Below, piece after piece: positions 52,784-61,843 of a stretch of 64,000 nucleotides of DNA; position 1 is the first letter of the stretch, and each line of letters opens with the position of its first letter. This DNA comes from Alphaproteobacteria bacterium (lineage in GTDB: Bacteria; Pseudomonadota; Alphaproteobacteria; UBA8366; GCA-2717185). The DNA lies in assembly GCA_040905865.1 (NCBI GenBank), contig JBBDQU010000058.1, positions 1-64,000 on the forward strand, in the 5' to 3' direction. The position numbers and the translations under genes were made by a program. The notes beneath the pieces were generated by a model, which was given only the letters and a program-made list of their open reading frames with translations, was not told the DNA's origin and ran no database searches.

Positions 52784-53614
52784 CTACCGCTTCCCTCGAT
52801 CACGGTCAATTTTCATATCTGTTGGGATGAACCGCCAGTGTCGGTACGGGTGATCCCAACGGTTTCGCTTTTCTCCCTGAGTCCCGGTTGTGATTCCGAT
52901 GTTGAAATTCGGGTAGATATTTCGAATTTTTTGGCTGATATGTTGGTATACACGCTCTTTGGCGCGAGTTCTCTTGCCTCGTTGCGCTGCACCATCAGGC
53001 TTGATCTGATGTTTGTTGTTAAGCCGGAATTGTATGCTTCCAAGAACAATATCCAAGCATTGCAGCACATCGTGTTCGTGTGACACTACTTCGGTGATAT
53101 CATCTTTTTGTATAGTTATCCCGGCCTTTCGGAATGGGGGATACCGCTCTAAGCTTAAGATGAATGATTTGAACTGTTCGATTTTCTCTTCGTTATCTGG
53201 GATTTTATCAAGATACAAGCGCAGCCTCGGGGATACTGGTGGCGAATAGCTTAACCCGAAAGCGTGCTTGAGAAACTGATAATATAGCAAAAAGTATTTG
53301 AGGTCATAGTGGTCTGCTGTTAAATTTTGTGCAACATGTATATTTTGAGTGAACATTATTCTTATTTTTATAATATCTTGCGCTACGAAATCGAAGAAAA
53401 GGTCTAATATTTCCTTATATTTACTTTCGTAATTCTCAGTTATTTTATTCCATTTTATTTCGCCATTGAAATTTAGATCATTTTTTTTCTGTGCAATGCT
53501 ATTCCTCACATGGTCAATGTGATCAGAACGAACCAATGCGCCACCGAAAAAATTAGAAAACAAATTTCCGTCATCTTCAGATTCGTCGCAGTAAATAATA
53601 TATTCTTTTGTCAT
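52784..53614 (-). CDS. DUF3800 domain protein
   Basis: 276 aa. The N-terminal IIYCDESEDDG gives the DES start of DUF3800, a family proposed to have an RNase H-like fold. LRLYLDKIPD and VLQCLDIVLGSI (LQ-x-x-D) supply further acidic residues. Codon use is AT-rich and unlike the flanking genes, a sign of transfer. Members are common in accessory and defence-rich regions, but function is unproven. ATG 53614 is preferred to TTG 53638. Confidence 0.82.
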   Translation of the reverse strand: MTKEYIIYCDESEDDGNLFSNFFGGALVRSDHIDHVRNSIAQKKNDLNFNGEIKWNKITENYESKYKEILDLFFDFVAQDIIKIRIMFTQNIHVAQNLTADHYDLKYFLLYYQFLKHAFGLSYSPPVSPRLRLYLDKIPDNEEKIEQFKSFILSLERYPPFRKAGITIQKDDITEVVSHEHDVLQCLDIVLGSIQFRLNNKHQIKPDGAAQRGKRTRAKERVYQHISQKIRNIYPNFNIGITTGTQGEKRNRWDHPYRHWRFIPTDMKIDRDRGKR

Positions 53615-53801
53615 CTTGCCGAGGAAATGCTGTGTCAAGAAAGCTAGAAGAGTCTGGCATGGAGCGCCGAGAATGCAAACTTATTCCCTTCGCTGATGCC
53701 TTGCGAATCCTTGTAACCACGCAACCGATGCCCAAAAAGATGGATACCCCAGCATAGTCTCGCACAGACTGGGCCACCAAGGATTAACAACTGGTTAGCC
53801 A

Positions 53802-54515
53802 TTATTTGTCGACTTCAATATACCCTGTCGGTGGTGGGACGTTAGGCCAACGTTGAACTATTTCGTTACAAGCCTCCACTAAATGCTGACGGCGACGTTT
53901 GTAAGTAGCGGGGGGATTATAGGCAGTGGCCGTTGGAACATCGACGGCGTGGCAGAGGCGCATATCGGCTCTCCCCAAATTCCCAAGGTGCTGTTCGCAG
54001 TGCCAGTGGATGAGCGTGGACAGGTAACCAGCGGCGGTCTCGATTAACGGATGTGTTTTTGGGAAACTGAATTTTATCCCTCCAACAACACGATCACCTT
54101 TACGTGTCACACCCTCTAAGATCACTTGGGGAAGAACACTTACGTCAACGCCGTTCATGTGTATTGGCATTCCGCGCTGCATAGGACCGAGGCTTCGGCG
54201 AAAGTCAGTGAACTGCATTTGATTCGAAAGTAGTTTAAAGTTTTGTAGCGCCTCAACACAGAGATCTCGGTTTTGAATTTTAAAATCTGTATCTGGAGTT
54301 AAGGTGTTTAGTTTATCGATTTCATTGTCAAGAAACCCAAGATCGCTAGTCCCCTTTGTCACGAATTGGGAAACAGGGCGTTCAGCCTGTGTCCAGCGGA
54401 CCATCACAACTTCTTGTGGGTACTTGTTTTCTTGTAAAATTGCCCGTTTCCGGGCAAACGATGCAGTCATATACTCTGCGAGTTTGGTCGCAGTGATACG
54501 AGGGTCAGCACGCAT
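53802..54515 (-). CDS. Unrecognised island protein
   Basis: 237 aa, no family recognised. N-terminal helix-rich segment (ITATKLAEYMTASFARKRAIL), a middle region with PIHMNGVDVSVLPQVILEG and a C-terminal basic tract (YKRRRQHLVEACNE). A strong ribosome site GGAGG lies five bases before ATG 54515. AT-rich codon use matches its neighbours. Its start codon overlaps the start of the divergent gene at 54514. Confidence 0.72.
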   Translation of the reverse strand: MRADPRITATKLAEYMTASFARKRAILQENKYPQEVVMVRWTQAERPVSQFVTKGTSDLGFLDNEIDKLNTLTPDTDFKIQNRDLCVEALQNFKLLSNQMQFTDFRRSLGPMQRGMPIHMNGVDVSVLPQVILEGVTRKGDRVVGGIKFSFPKTHPLIETAAGYLSTLIHWHCEQHLGNLGRADMRLCHAVDVPTATAYNPPATYKRRRQHLVEACNEIVQRWPNVPPPTGYIEVDK

Positions 54516-54825
54516 GATTACCTCCGGGCAAGTGGATATAATTGACGGTGACCGCTACTTTAGCGGGAAATCCGATAATGGAACAATGATTTATATTGGT
54601 CCGATTACTCGTAACCAGTTGCAAGATGCTGAAGTCGTGGGTGTTTCTACTGGTTATTATTTATGTGAATTTGATGTTAGCGACCCTATCGGGGGGCTAG
54701 ATGTACTGGCGTCATTTACGACAATTGAATCAGCATACCGTTTTGCAGTCATCCTTGGACTCTCTGAAATAGATGGGCCAATTACAGACTTTGAAGACCC
54801 TCTAGGGTCTCTGTCTGGATTCTGA
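54514..54825 (+). CDS. Unrecognised small acidic island protein
   Basis: 103 aa, acidic, no family recognised. It contains VDIIDGDRYFSGKSDNG, IYIGPITRNQLQDAEVVGVSTGYYLCEFD and TTIESAYRFAVILGLSE. ATG 54514 shares bases with the minus-strand ATG of the gene at 54515 (CATG). GAGGG lies nine bases upstream. Shorter starts, such as GTG 54532, are possible. Small size and position suggest a partner or regulator of the divergent gene. Confidence 0.65.
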   Translation: MITSGQVDIIDGDRYFSGKSDNGTMIYIGPITRNQLQDAEVVGVSTGYYLCEFDVSDPIGGLDVLASFTTIESAYRFAVILGLSEIDGPITDFEDPLGSLSGF

Positions 54826-54842
54826 GTATATTATTGCGCAAC

Positions 54843-54872
54843 AAAAAGGGCCGGTGCGAGGTGCACCGGCCC
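54843..54872 (-). terminator. Rho-independent terminator of the oxalyl-CoA decarboxylase-like gene
   Basis: GGGCCGGTGC (54848-54857) and GCACCGGCCC (54863-54872) make a 10-bp GC-rich stem with a 5-base loop. On the minus strand it is followed by five T (54847-54843). It lies 28 bases past the stop of the gene at 54900. Confidence 0.85.
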
Positions 54873-54899
54873 GGATTGCATCTGGTATGACGCGCGGGA

Positions 54900-56567
54900 T
54901 TACGCTTGCGCTTTGGTCATGTTCCAGTGGAATTCCTGCGGCTTCCGGGTCGCATCCGGGAGCAGCTTGACGTTGACGAGCGCCGGGCCGTCAAAGGCCA
55001 TGGCTTCGTCCAGCGTCTTGCGCAGGTCTTTCGGGTCGGTGACGAAGAAACCCTTGCCGCCGAACGCTTCCATCATCTTGTCGTAACGCGCGTCGACGGA
55101 CAGCACGTGCGGCGCCGCCGAGCCATCCTTCGGATAGACTTCGACGCCCTTGCCGATGCCGCCGTTGTTCAGCACCACGATCTTGACCGGCAGGCCGAGA
55201 CGGCAGCAGGTCTCGATCTCCATGCCGGAGAAGCCGATGGCCGAATCGCCCGATACCGAAATCGTCGGAATGTCCGGGTTGACGACCGCGGCGGCAATGA
55301 CGAAGCCCATGCCGATGCCCATCGTGCCGTAGCTGCCGGCGTCGAGACGGCGGCGCGCCTTCGCGTTCGGCAGCTGGGTGCGGCCGATATCCATGGTATT
55401 GGCGCCTTCGCCGATGATCATGGCGTCTTCGCCGGCCCATTCGCGGATGTCCTTCAGCGCGCGGTAGTAGTTGAACGGCGAGGAATTGTCGTCGATCTGC
55501 GGCTGGATGGCGGCCGCGTTATCCGCCGACTTCTTCGCAATCGCCTGACGCCATGGCGTGTCCTTCGGATAGAACCACTGACGGCCGTCCAGCGCGGCGT
55601 TGCACTGGGCCACGACCGCCTTGCCGTCGCCGACCATGGCGACCGTTGCCGGCCGGTTCTGGTGCATGGCTTCCGGCGCGATATCGAGCTGGATGATCTT
55701 GACGTCCTTGTTGAAACGCGGCGCCAGACCGAAATGCATGATCCAGTTGAGCCGTGCGCCCATCAGGAAGACGACATCCGCCTCCTTCAGCGCCAGGCTG
55801 CGCGCGGCGCCGACCGACAGCGGGTGGTTGTCGTCCATGACGCCCTTGCCCATCGGGGAGGCGAGGAAGGGAAGCTGCGTGCGTTCGATGAATTTCCGGA
55901 CCTCTTCTTCGGCGCCGGAATAGGCCATGCCCTTGCCGACGATGACCAGCGGCTTCTCGGCCTTTTCCAGAAGATCGAGCGCCTGGTCGACATATTCCGG
56001 CATGGTCTGGACCCGCGGAGGGGCCGGGACGCGCGCGACGGCCGACACTTCGGATTCGTCGATTTCGCCGAGGATGATGTCGTCGGGCATGTCCAGATAG
56101 ACCGGGCCCGGACGGCCGTAGATCGAGTGGCGGACCGCCATTTCGACGTAGAACGGAATGCGGTAGCCGTGTTCCACGTTATGCGCGAACTTGCAGTACG
56201 GTGCGGCCAGTTCGGTCTGCCGTTCTTCCTGGAAGGCGCCCATGCCGTTCTGATACACCGGCGACGCGCCGCCGATCAGGATCATCGGCCAGAAGTTTTC
56301 CTTGGCGTTCGCCAGGCCGGCAAAGGCGTGAATGACGCCGGGGCCGGAAACGGTCAGGCAGGCGCCCGGGCGCCCCGTCAGGTAACCGACGGCCTGCGCG
56401 GCATAGGAGGCCGACTGTTCGTTGCGCATGCCGACATAGTTGATGCCGACTTCCTGTGCGGCGGCAGCGATTGGTTGCACGGGAAAACCGACGATCCCGA
56501 ACATGTGCTCTACACCCTGTTCCTTCAGGGATTTCGCCAACAACATGGCGCCTGTTACCTTACCCAT
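54900..56567 (-). CDS. Oxalyl-CoA decarboxylase/2-hydroxyacyl-CoA lyase-like ThDP enzyme
   Basis: 555 aa with the three-domain layout of thiamine diphosphate enzymes. MFGIVGFPVQPIA and GMRNEQSASYAAQAVGYLTGRPGACLTVSGPG, with the activating Glu, match OXC/HACL proteins rather than acetolactate synthase. The ThDP-Mg site is SGDSAIGFSGME...LNNGGIG. ATG 56567 follows AAGGAGAC. Oxalyl-CoA decarboxylation or cleavage of a 2-hydroxyacyl-CoA are both possible; no formyl-CoA transferase is nearby. Confidence 0.85.
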   Translation of the reverse strand: MGKVTGAMLLAKSLKEQGVEHMFGIVGFPVQPIAAAAQEVGINYVGMRNEQSASYAAQAVGYLTGRPGACLTVSGPGVIHAFAGLANAKENFWPMILIGGASPVYQNGMGAFQEERQTELAAPYCKFAHNVEHGYRIPFYVEMAVRHSIYGRPGPVYLDMPDDIILGEIDESEVSAVARVPAPPRVQTMPEYVDQALDLLEKAEKPLVIVGKGMAYSGAEEEVRKFIERTQLPFLASPMGKGVMDDNHPLSVGAARSLALKEADVVFLMGARLNWIMHFGLAPRFNKDVKIIQLDIAPEAMHQNRPATVAMVGDGKAVVAQCNAALDGRQWFYPKDTPWRQAIAKKSADNAAAIQPQIDDNSSPFNYYRALKDIREWAGEDAMIIGEGANTMDIGRTQLPNAKARRRLDAGSYGTMGIGMGFVIAAAVVNPDIPTISVSGDSAIGFSGMEIETCCRLGLPVKIVVLNNGGIGKGVEVYPKDGSAAPHVLSVDARYDKMMEAFGGKGFFVTDPKDLRKTLDEAMAFDGPALVNVKLLPDATRKPQEFHWNMTKAQA

Positions 56568-56716
56568 CCTTGTCTCCTTGTGATTGACGGCATTCGTCGC
56601 CGCGGGAAAACCGCGATCAATGCCGCTTCTTGATGAAAAATGCGCCGTGAAAACAGATCTCCCTCCAGGCGCGCGCGCGAAGCTTAACGGTTTTTTCCGC
56701 AAGGGGAAATGCAATG

Positions 56717-58873
56717 TTACTCATGGTTACCCATTGCGGCGGCGCGCAGGGCGTCCGGCGTGAACGGCATCCGCCGCAGCCTGAGCCCTGACGCATTCCT
56801 GACGGCATTGGCGATCGCGCCGGCAATCGGGCCCGACGTCGCCTCGCCGGCGCCGAGGAACGGTTCGCCGGGCCGGTCGATCAGGACCGTTTCGATGACC
56901 GGGACATTGCCGAAACGCAGGATCGGATAACTGTCCCAGTCGCGGCTGGTGATGCCGTCGCGGTCGAATTCGACCGATTCGTACAGCGCCCAGCTCGCCG
57001 ATTGCAGCAGCCCGCCTTCCAGCTGCGCCGTCAGCCCGTCGGGATCGACGATCTGCCCGGCATCGGCGGCGACGACCGCCCGCTTCAGGACGATCTCGGC
57101 CGCGTCGGTCACTTCCAGTTCGATGCCGACCGCCGCATAGGTCTTGACGTTCTTGTACTGCGAAAAGGCGAAGCCCCGGCCCTGGCCTTCCGGCAGGGGC
57201 GCATTGCCCAGCTTCGCCGCCATGGCGTTGAGCACGTCGCGGGCGCGCGGATTGCCGAGGTGCCGCAGGCGGAATTCCAGCGGGTCGATGCCGGCGGCCT
57301 CGGCCAGTTCGTCCATGAAGGATTCGATGGCGAAGATATTGGCGAAGGCGCCCAGCGTCCGCATCGAGGATGTCCGCAGCGGCATGTCCCGGACCAGGTG
57401 CTTGACCAGCCGCTTGTTCGGCAGGTCGTACAGCGGGTCCATGTTGCGGTGGATCCCGCCATGCGTCTGCATGTTGGGCTGCGGCGCATAGGGCTGGATC
57501 GCATCGGCGAGGTAGCGGGTCGCCAGCAGCCGCGCCGGTCCCGCGCCGCCGGCGCCGGGCCGGGGCCGCATCGAGTGCGTGTCGCTGTGGGTTTCCTGCG
57601 CCCAGGCGATGACGGCGCCGCTGTTGTCGAGGCTGGCGCTCAGGTCCATGGCCATGCAGGACCCGTAGGGTTCCCAGGCGTTTTCGTCCTCGCGCGTCCA
57701 TTTCAGCAGGACGGGCACGCCGGGAATGGCGCGCGCCGCCAGCACGGCGTCGAAGGCCGCGTCATCCGCGCCGTTATGACCGTAGCATCCGGCGCCGGGC
57801 ACATGATGGATATGGATCGCGGTTTCCGGCAGGTTCAGCGCCCCGGCCATGGCGGCCCGCAGGATGTAGATGCCCTGGCTGTGCGACCAGACGGTGAGTT
57901 CGCCGTCCCGCCACAGCGCCGCGCCGGCGGATGGGGCGATGGAGGCGTGCATGTGGTAAGGGCGCTCATAGCGGGCGGACAGGGTCACGGCCGCATTCGC
58001 CGGCGGTTCCGTCGCGGGCGGCAGCGGCGCGTCCTGCGGCGTGCCGTCGACCACCGGCAGGCTCGTGCGTTCGTTGCCGCGCAGCCGTTCGAAGATATCC
58101 TGCGGCTCCAGCCCAGCGCCCCTGTCCCAGTCGGCGGCGTTGAACAGCCGGGTTGCCGCCCTGATCACGGCGTATTCGTCGGCGCCGGCGACGGCGAGGA
58201 AGCTGCCGTCGCGGATGACGCGGATCTCCTCCGATTCGAGGCGCCGCGGCACCGCGTCGTCGAGGCCGCGCAGCGTCGCGTGATAATGCGGCGGCCGGAC
58301 GACGCGCGCATGCAGCATGCCGGGCAGTTCCATGTCCTGCAGGAACTGAAATTTCCCGGAAACGATTTCCGCCATGCCCCGCGCGGCGGCCGGGCGGCCC
58401 ACAAGGCGGTATTGCGCCGCCGGCTTGGAGGCGATGCCGAGGTCGATGGCAATGCCGAACGGCCTGCCGCCCTGCAGTTCCGCGAAGGTCAGCGTCCGGT
58501 TCGTCGCCCGGGACTGGATCAGCCCGTCCTCGATCTCCAGCGTCGCGGGATCGACGTCGAGCAATTCGGCGGCGCGGGCGAGCATGTGGCGGCGCGCGGT
58601 CGCGGTCGCCAGCCGCACCGCATTGCCGGATTCCTCCATCGAATTGCTGCCCGACGTGATGCCTTCGTCCGGGGCGCGGTCGGTATCGGCCCGCAGCACA
58701 TCGACCGAATCGAGCGGCGCGTCCAGTTCCTCGGCGGCGATCAGGCCAAGCGCCGTCGAGACCCGCTGGCCGATATCGACCTTGCCGGTCCGCACCCGGA
58801 CCCGGCCGTCGGTATCGATGGCCAGCCAGTCATCCACGTTCGGCGCCTTGTCCAGGCTGGCGTTAGACGCCAT
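56717..58873 (-). CDS. Molybdopterin-binding subunit of a xanthine dehydrogenase-family enzyme (IorB-like)
   Basis: 718 aa. Two aldehyde oxidase/xanthine dehydrogenase domains; the C-terminal FLGAGEATSGPIAGAIANAV holds the catalytic Glu. Domain order and size resemble isoquinoline 1-oxidoreductase beta subunits. No Tat signal is visible, so the enzyme is probably cytoplasmic. Its start overlaps the 2Fe-2S subunit by 11 bases. Substrate (an N-heterocycle or aldehyde) is unknown. Confidence 0.87.
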   Translation of the reverse strand: MASNASLDKAPNVDDWLAIDTDGRVRVRTGKVDIGQRVSTALGLIAAEELDAPLDSVDVLRADTDRAPDEGITSGSNSMEESGNAVRLATATARRHMLARAAELLDVDPATLEIEDGLIQSRATNRTLTFAELQGGRPFGIAIDLGIASKPAAQYRLVGRPAAARGMAEIVSGKFQFLQDMELPGMLHARVVRPPHYHATLRGLDDAVPRRLESEEIRVIRDGSFLAVAGADEYAVIRAATRLFNAADWDRGAGLEPQDIFERLRGNERTSLPVVDGTPQDAPLPPATEPPANAAVTLSARYERPYHMHASIAPSAGAALWRDGELTVWSHSQGIYILRAAMAGALNLPETAIHIHHVPGAGCYGHNGADDAAFDAVLAARAIPGVPVLLKWTREDENAWEPYGSCMAMDLSASLDNSGAVIAWAQETHSDTHSMRPRPGAGGAGPARLLATRYLADAIQPYAPQPNMQTHGGIHRNMDPLYDLPNKRLVKHLVRDMPLRTSSMRTLGAFANIFAIESFMDELAEAAGIDPLEFRLRHLGNPRARDVLNAMAAKLGNAPLPEGQGRGFAFSQYKNVKTYAAVGIELEVTDAAEIVLKRAVVAADAGQIVDPDGLTAQLEGGLLQSASWALYESVEFDRDGITSRDWDSYPILRFGNVPVIETVLIDRPGEPFLGAGEATSGPIAGAIANAVRNASGLRLRRMPFTPDALRAAAMGNHE

Positions 58874-59336
58874 CGGAAGCGCCCTCCCGGGCCAGCGACG
58901 CGATTGCCCTGATCACGCGGGTATGCGACCCGCAGCGGCACAGATGCCCGTCCAGCGCATCGCGGATATCGCCGGCGTCCGGGTTCTTCCTGCGCCGCAA
59001 CAGCGCGGTCGTGGCGACGACGATTCCGGGCGTGCAATAGCCGCACTGCGCCGCGTTCCCGGCGATGAACGCCCGTTGCACATCGCTGGCCGCGCCGTCA
59101 CCGGCCAGCCCTTCCACGGTGACGATGTCGCTTTCCGCGAATTCGGAAACCGCCCGTACGCAGGTCGGGACGGGCTCGCCATCGACCAGCACCGCGCAGG
59201 CGCCGCACTGTTCGGCGCCGCAGCCCAGTTTCGCGCCCTTCAGCCCCAGGCTGTTGCGCAGGATGAATAAAAGCGGCGTGGCCGGGTCGGCGTCGACCTT
59301 GCGGACCGCGCCGTTGACGCGCAGCGAAATTTCCAT
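58863..59336 (-). CDS. 2Fe-2S subunit of the molybdenum hydroxylase (IorA-like)
   Basis: 157 aa. Plant-type cluster KLGCGAEQCGACAVLVDGEPVPTC and the second cluster QCGYCTPG...HLCRCGSH are complete. It passes electrons from the molybdenum centre of the large subunit to an acceptor. No separate FAD subunit is adjacent, consistent with the two-subunit IorAB type. Confidence 0.92.
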   Translation of the reverse strand: MEISLRVNGAVRKVDADPATPLLFILRNSLGLKGAKLGCGAEQCGACAVLVDGEPVPTCVRAVSEFAESDIVTVEGLAGDGAASDVQRAFIAGNAAQCGYCTPGIVVATTALLRRRKNPDAGDIRDALDGHLCRCGSHTRVIRAIASLAREGASDGV

Positions 59337-59525
59337 CCCTGTATCTCTCGGTTTTCGTATCTGGCGGATGCGATCATTGTTGCGGGCGCCATCATGGGCA
59401 ATCGTCGCGGCCTTGTCGATACGTCGCTATCAGCCGAAGATATGGCCGTTGCCTGTTTCGGTGGGTAATCTGTCGGCAGGGGCCGATATCCGGCCGGCCG
59501 GTATTTGTCAGAAAGGGAATGTGGA

Positions 59526-59867
59526 ATGACGTGGAAACGTGTGGTTCTCGAAATCGGCATGGGGACCGATATACGCGGCGCCGAACCGACCAAGGCCGCG
59601 GTGCGGGCGCTGCGCGACGCGCTGTGGCACAACTCGCTGAGTATTGCCAACGCGCTTGGACAGGATACGGATTCGATGCGGGTGGAGGTGACCATCGGCA
59701 TTCCCTATCCGGACAAGGTCGACAAGGTCGCCGTACTGGCGGTGCTGCCGCATGGCACCGGGACCGTGAATGTCGTGGAGGGCGGCCTTGAAATTCCCAA
59801 CGATGCGGGAACCGATTCGACCCTGATCGCCCATGCCGCCGCCGTCGTGCGGCTCGACCTGCCGTAA
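59526..59867 (+). CDS. Lin0512-family protein, copy 1
   Basis: 113 aa. RVVLEIGMGTDIRGAEPTKAAVRALRDALWHNSL and the C-terminal AAAVVRLDLP match the Lin0512 family, small cytoplasmic proteins of unknown function found as single or tandem genes. It has the same length as, and clear similarity to, the next gene, so a tandem duplication is evident. GGGAA precedes ATG 59526. Confidence 0.8.
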   Translation: MTWKRVVLEIGMGTDIRGAEPTKAAVRALRDALWHNSLSIANALGQDTDSMRVEVTIGIPYPDKVDKVAVLAVLPHGTGTVNVVEGGLEIPNDAGTDSTLIAHAAAVVRLDLP

Positions 59868-59879
59868 GGAAGACATCCG

Positions 59880-60221
59880 ATGACATACAAACGCGTCATA
59901 CTCGAAATGGGCGCCGGCAATGACCTGCATGGCGGCGATTACACCAAGGCGGCGATCCGCGCGGTGCAGGACGCCCTGCATCACAGCTCGCTGGCGATGG
60001 TCCGGACCCTGGGGGTCGACAAGGACAGGATGAAGGTCGATGTCACCATCGGCGTGCAGCAGCCCGACAAGGTCGATACGCAGGCGGTGAAGGCAACGCT
60101 GCCGGTCGGCGTGGTGACCGTAAAGGCGGTCAGGGGCGGGCTGGACGTGGCCGATGACGGCCGGGACGATACCGCCGTGATCGCCAGCGCGGCCATCGAG
60201 GTCCGGCTGGACCTGCCGTAA
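59880..60221 (+). CDS. Lin0512-family protein, copy 2
   Basis: 113 aa, the paralogue of the preceding gene: RVILEMGAGNDLHGGDYTKAAIRAVQDALHHSSL and AAIEVRLDLP. Both keep VTIG, PDKVD and the VRLDLP ending, but copy 2 is more hydrophilic in the middle. Likely subunits of a hetero-oligomer, as the equal lengths and 12-base spacing suggest; function unknown. Confidence 0.8.
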   Translation: MTYKRVILEMGAGNDLHGGDYTKAAIRAVQDALHHSSLAMVRTLGVDKDRMKVDVTIGVQQPDKVDTQAVKATLPVGVVTVKAVRGGLDVADDGRDDTAVIASAAIEVRLDLP

Positions 60222-60238
60222 CAGCTTTCAGGCGCGGG

Positions 60239-61843
60239 TCATGCATCCGAAAGGATCATGCCCGCCGCCTTTTCCGCGATCATCATCGTCGGCGAATTGG
60301 TATTGGCCGAGGTGATATTGGGCATGACGGAGGCGTCGACGACCCGGACATTCTCGATGCCGCGCAGCCGCAGCCGCGCATCGGTGACGGCCATGGGATC
60401 GCTGTCGATGCCCATTTTCGCCGTGCCGACCGGGTGGAAGATCGTGGTGCCGATGTCGCCGGCCGCCTTTGCGAGGTCCGCCTCGCTCGTCACATGCGCG
60501 CCGGGCAGGTATTCCTCCGGCCGGTATTGCCGCAGGGCAGGCGATTCGACGATCCGGCGCGACAGGCGGATCGAATCCACCGCGACGCGCAGGTCTTCCG
60601 CCGCCGACAGGTAATGGGGCGCGATGCGCGGCGCATCATCAGGGTTGCGCGATACCGCGTGGATCGAGCCCCGGCTGGCCGGGCGCAGGTTGCAGACGCT
60701 GACCGTGAAGGCGTCGAAGGTGTGCAGCGGGTCGCCGAACTTGTCGAGCGACAGCGGCTGGATGTGATATTCGAGATTCGGCGTCTCGTAATCCGGTGAC
60801 GAGCGCGTGAACGCGCCAAGCTGCGACGGCGCCATGGTCAGGGGACCGGTCCGGAACAGCGCGTAGCGGATGCCCATGCCGGCCCGCCTGATAAGCGACC
60901 GGTAGACCGAGTTCATCGTCGGCACGCCGTTGACCTTGTAGATCAGGCGCAACTGCAGATGGTCCTGCAGGTTTTCGCCGACGCCCGGCAGGTCATGCAC
61001 GACATCGACGCCAAGCTGCCTGAGCCGCTCCCCGCCGCCGATGCCGGAACGTTCCAGGATGGCGGGGGAGGCGACGGCGCCGGCGCTGACGATGATTTCT
61101 TTCGCGGCGTGAATGGTGCGTTGCAGGCCAGTGTGATGGATGACAACGCCGGTCGCGCGCCTGCCCTCGAAGACCAGCCGGTCGGTAAGGGCCCCGGTGA
61201 TCAATGTCAGGTTGGGGCGGTTCAGCACCGGTTTCAGGAAACCGCGCGCCGCGCTCCAGCGGCGGCCGCCTTCCTGGTTGACCTGGAAATAGCCGCAGCC
61301 TTCGTTGTCGCCGGTGTTGAAATCGTCGGTGCGGGGGATGCCCGCCTGTTCGGCGGCGTCGATGAAGGAATCGAGGATCTTCCAGCGGACGCGCGGCTTG
61401 TTGACCTTCCATTCGCCGCCCGCGCCGTGGATTTCGCTGGCGCCGAGATAGTGATCTTCCTGGCTTTTGAAGGCGGGGAGGACATCGTCCCAGCTCCAGC
61501 CCTCGAGGCCCGACTGGCGCCAGCGGTCGTAATCGGCGGTCTGGCCGCGCTGGTAGATCATCGCGTTGATCGCGGAACAGCCGCCGATCACCTTGCCGCG
61601 CGGATAGGCGAGGCTGCGGCCGTTCAGCCCGGGCTCTTCCTCCGTGCGGAACATCCAGTCGGACCGGGGATTGCCGATCGCGAACAGGTAGCCGACGGGG
61701 ATATGGAACCAGATCCAGTTGTCGCGCCCGCCCGCCTCGACGACCGCGACGCGATGCCTGCCGTTCGCGCTCAGCCGGTTGGCGAGGACGCAGCCGGCGG
61801 AACCGGCGCCCACGATCACATAGTCGAATGTTTCGTCGCTCAA
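60239..61843 (-). CDS. GMC-family oxidoreductase, choline dehydrogenase-like
   Basis: 534 aa. FAD site IVGAGSAGCVLANRLS, GMC signature GGCSAINAMIYQRG and a C-terminal FHPVGTAKMG active-site His. Oxidises an alcohol, polyol or amine to the carbonyl. The start is TTG 61843 behind GGGAGGG; a three-codon ATG ACT TGA mini-frame overlaps it. Divergent from the TauD gene. Confidence 0.9.
   Translation of the reverse strand: MSDETFDYVIVGAGSAGCVLANRLSANGRHRVAVVEAGGRDNWIWFHIPVGYLFAIGNPRSDWMFRTEEEPGLNGRSLAYPRGKVIGGCSAINAMIYQRGQTADYDRWRQSGLEGWSWDDVLPAFKSQEDHYLGASEIHGAGGEWKVNKPRVRWKILDSFIDAAEQAGIPRTDDFNTGDNEGCGYFQVNQEGGRRWSAARGFLKPVLNRPNLTLITGALTDRLVFEGRRATGVVIHHTGLQRTIHAAKEIIVSAGAVASPAILERSGIGGGERLRQLGVDVVHDLPGVGENLQDHLQLRLIYKVNGVPTMNSVYRSLIRRAGMGIRYALFRTGPLTMAPSQLGAFTRSSPDYETPNLEYHIQPLSLDKFGDPLHTFDAFTVSVCNLRPASRGSIHAVSRNPDDAPRIAPHYLSAAEDLRVAVDSIRLSRRIVESPALRQYRPEEYLPGAHVTSEADLAKAAGDIGTTIFHPVGTAKMGIDSDPMAVTDARLRLRGIENVRVVDASVMPNITSANTNSPTMMIAEKAAGMILSDA

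Noticed and set aside
53577-53780. 67-codon minus-strand frame upstream of the DUF3800 gene
   Set aside because: It overlaps the DUF3800 start in another frame and shows no recognisable motif.
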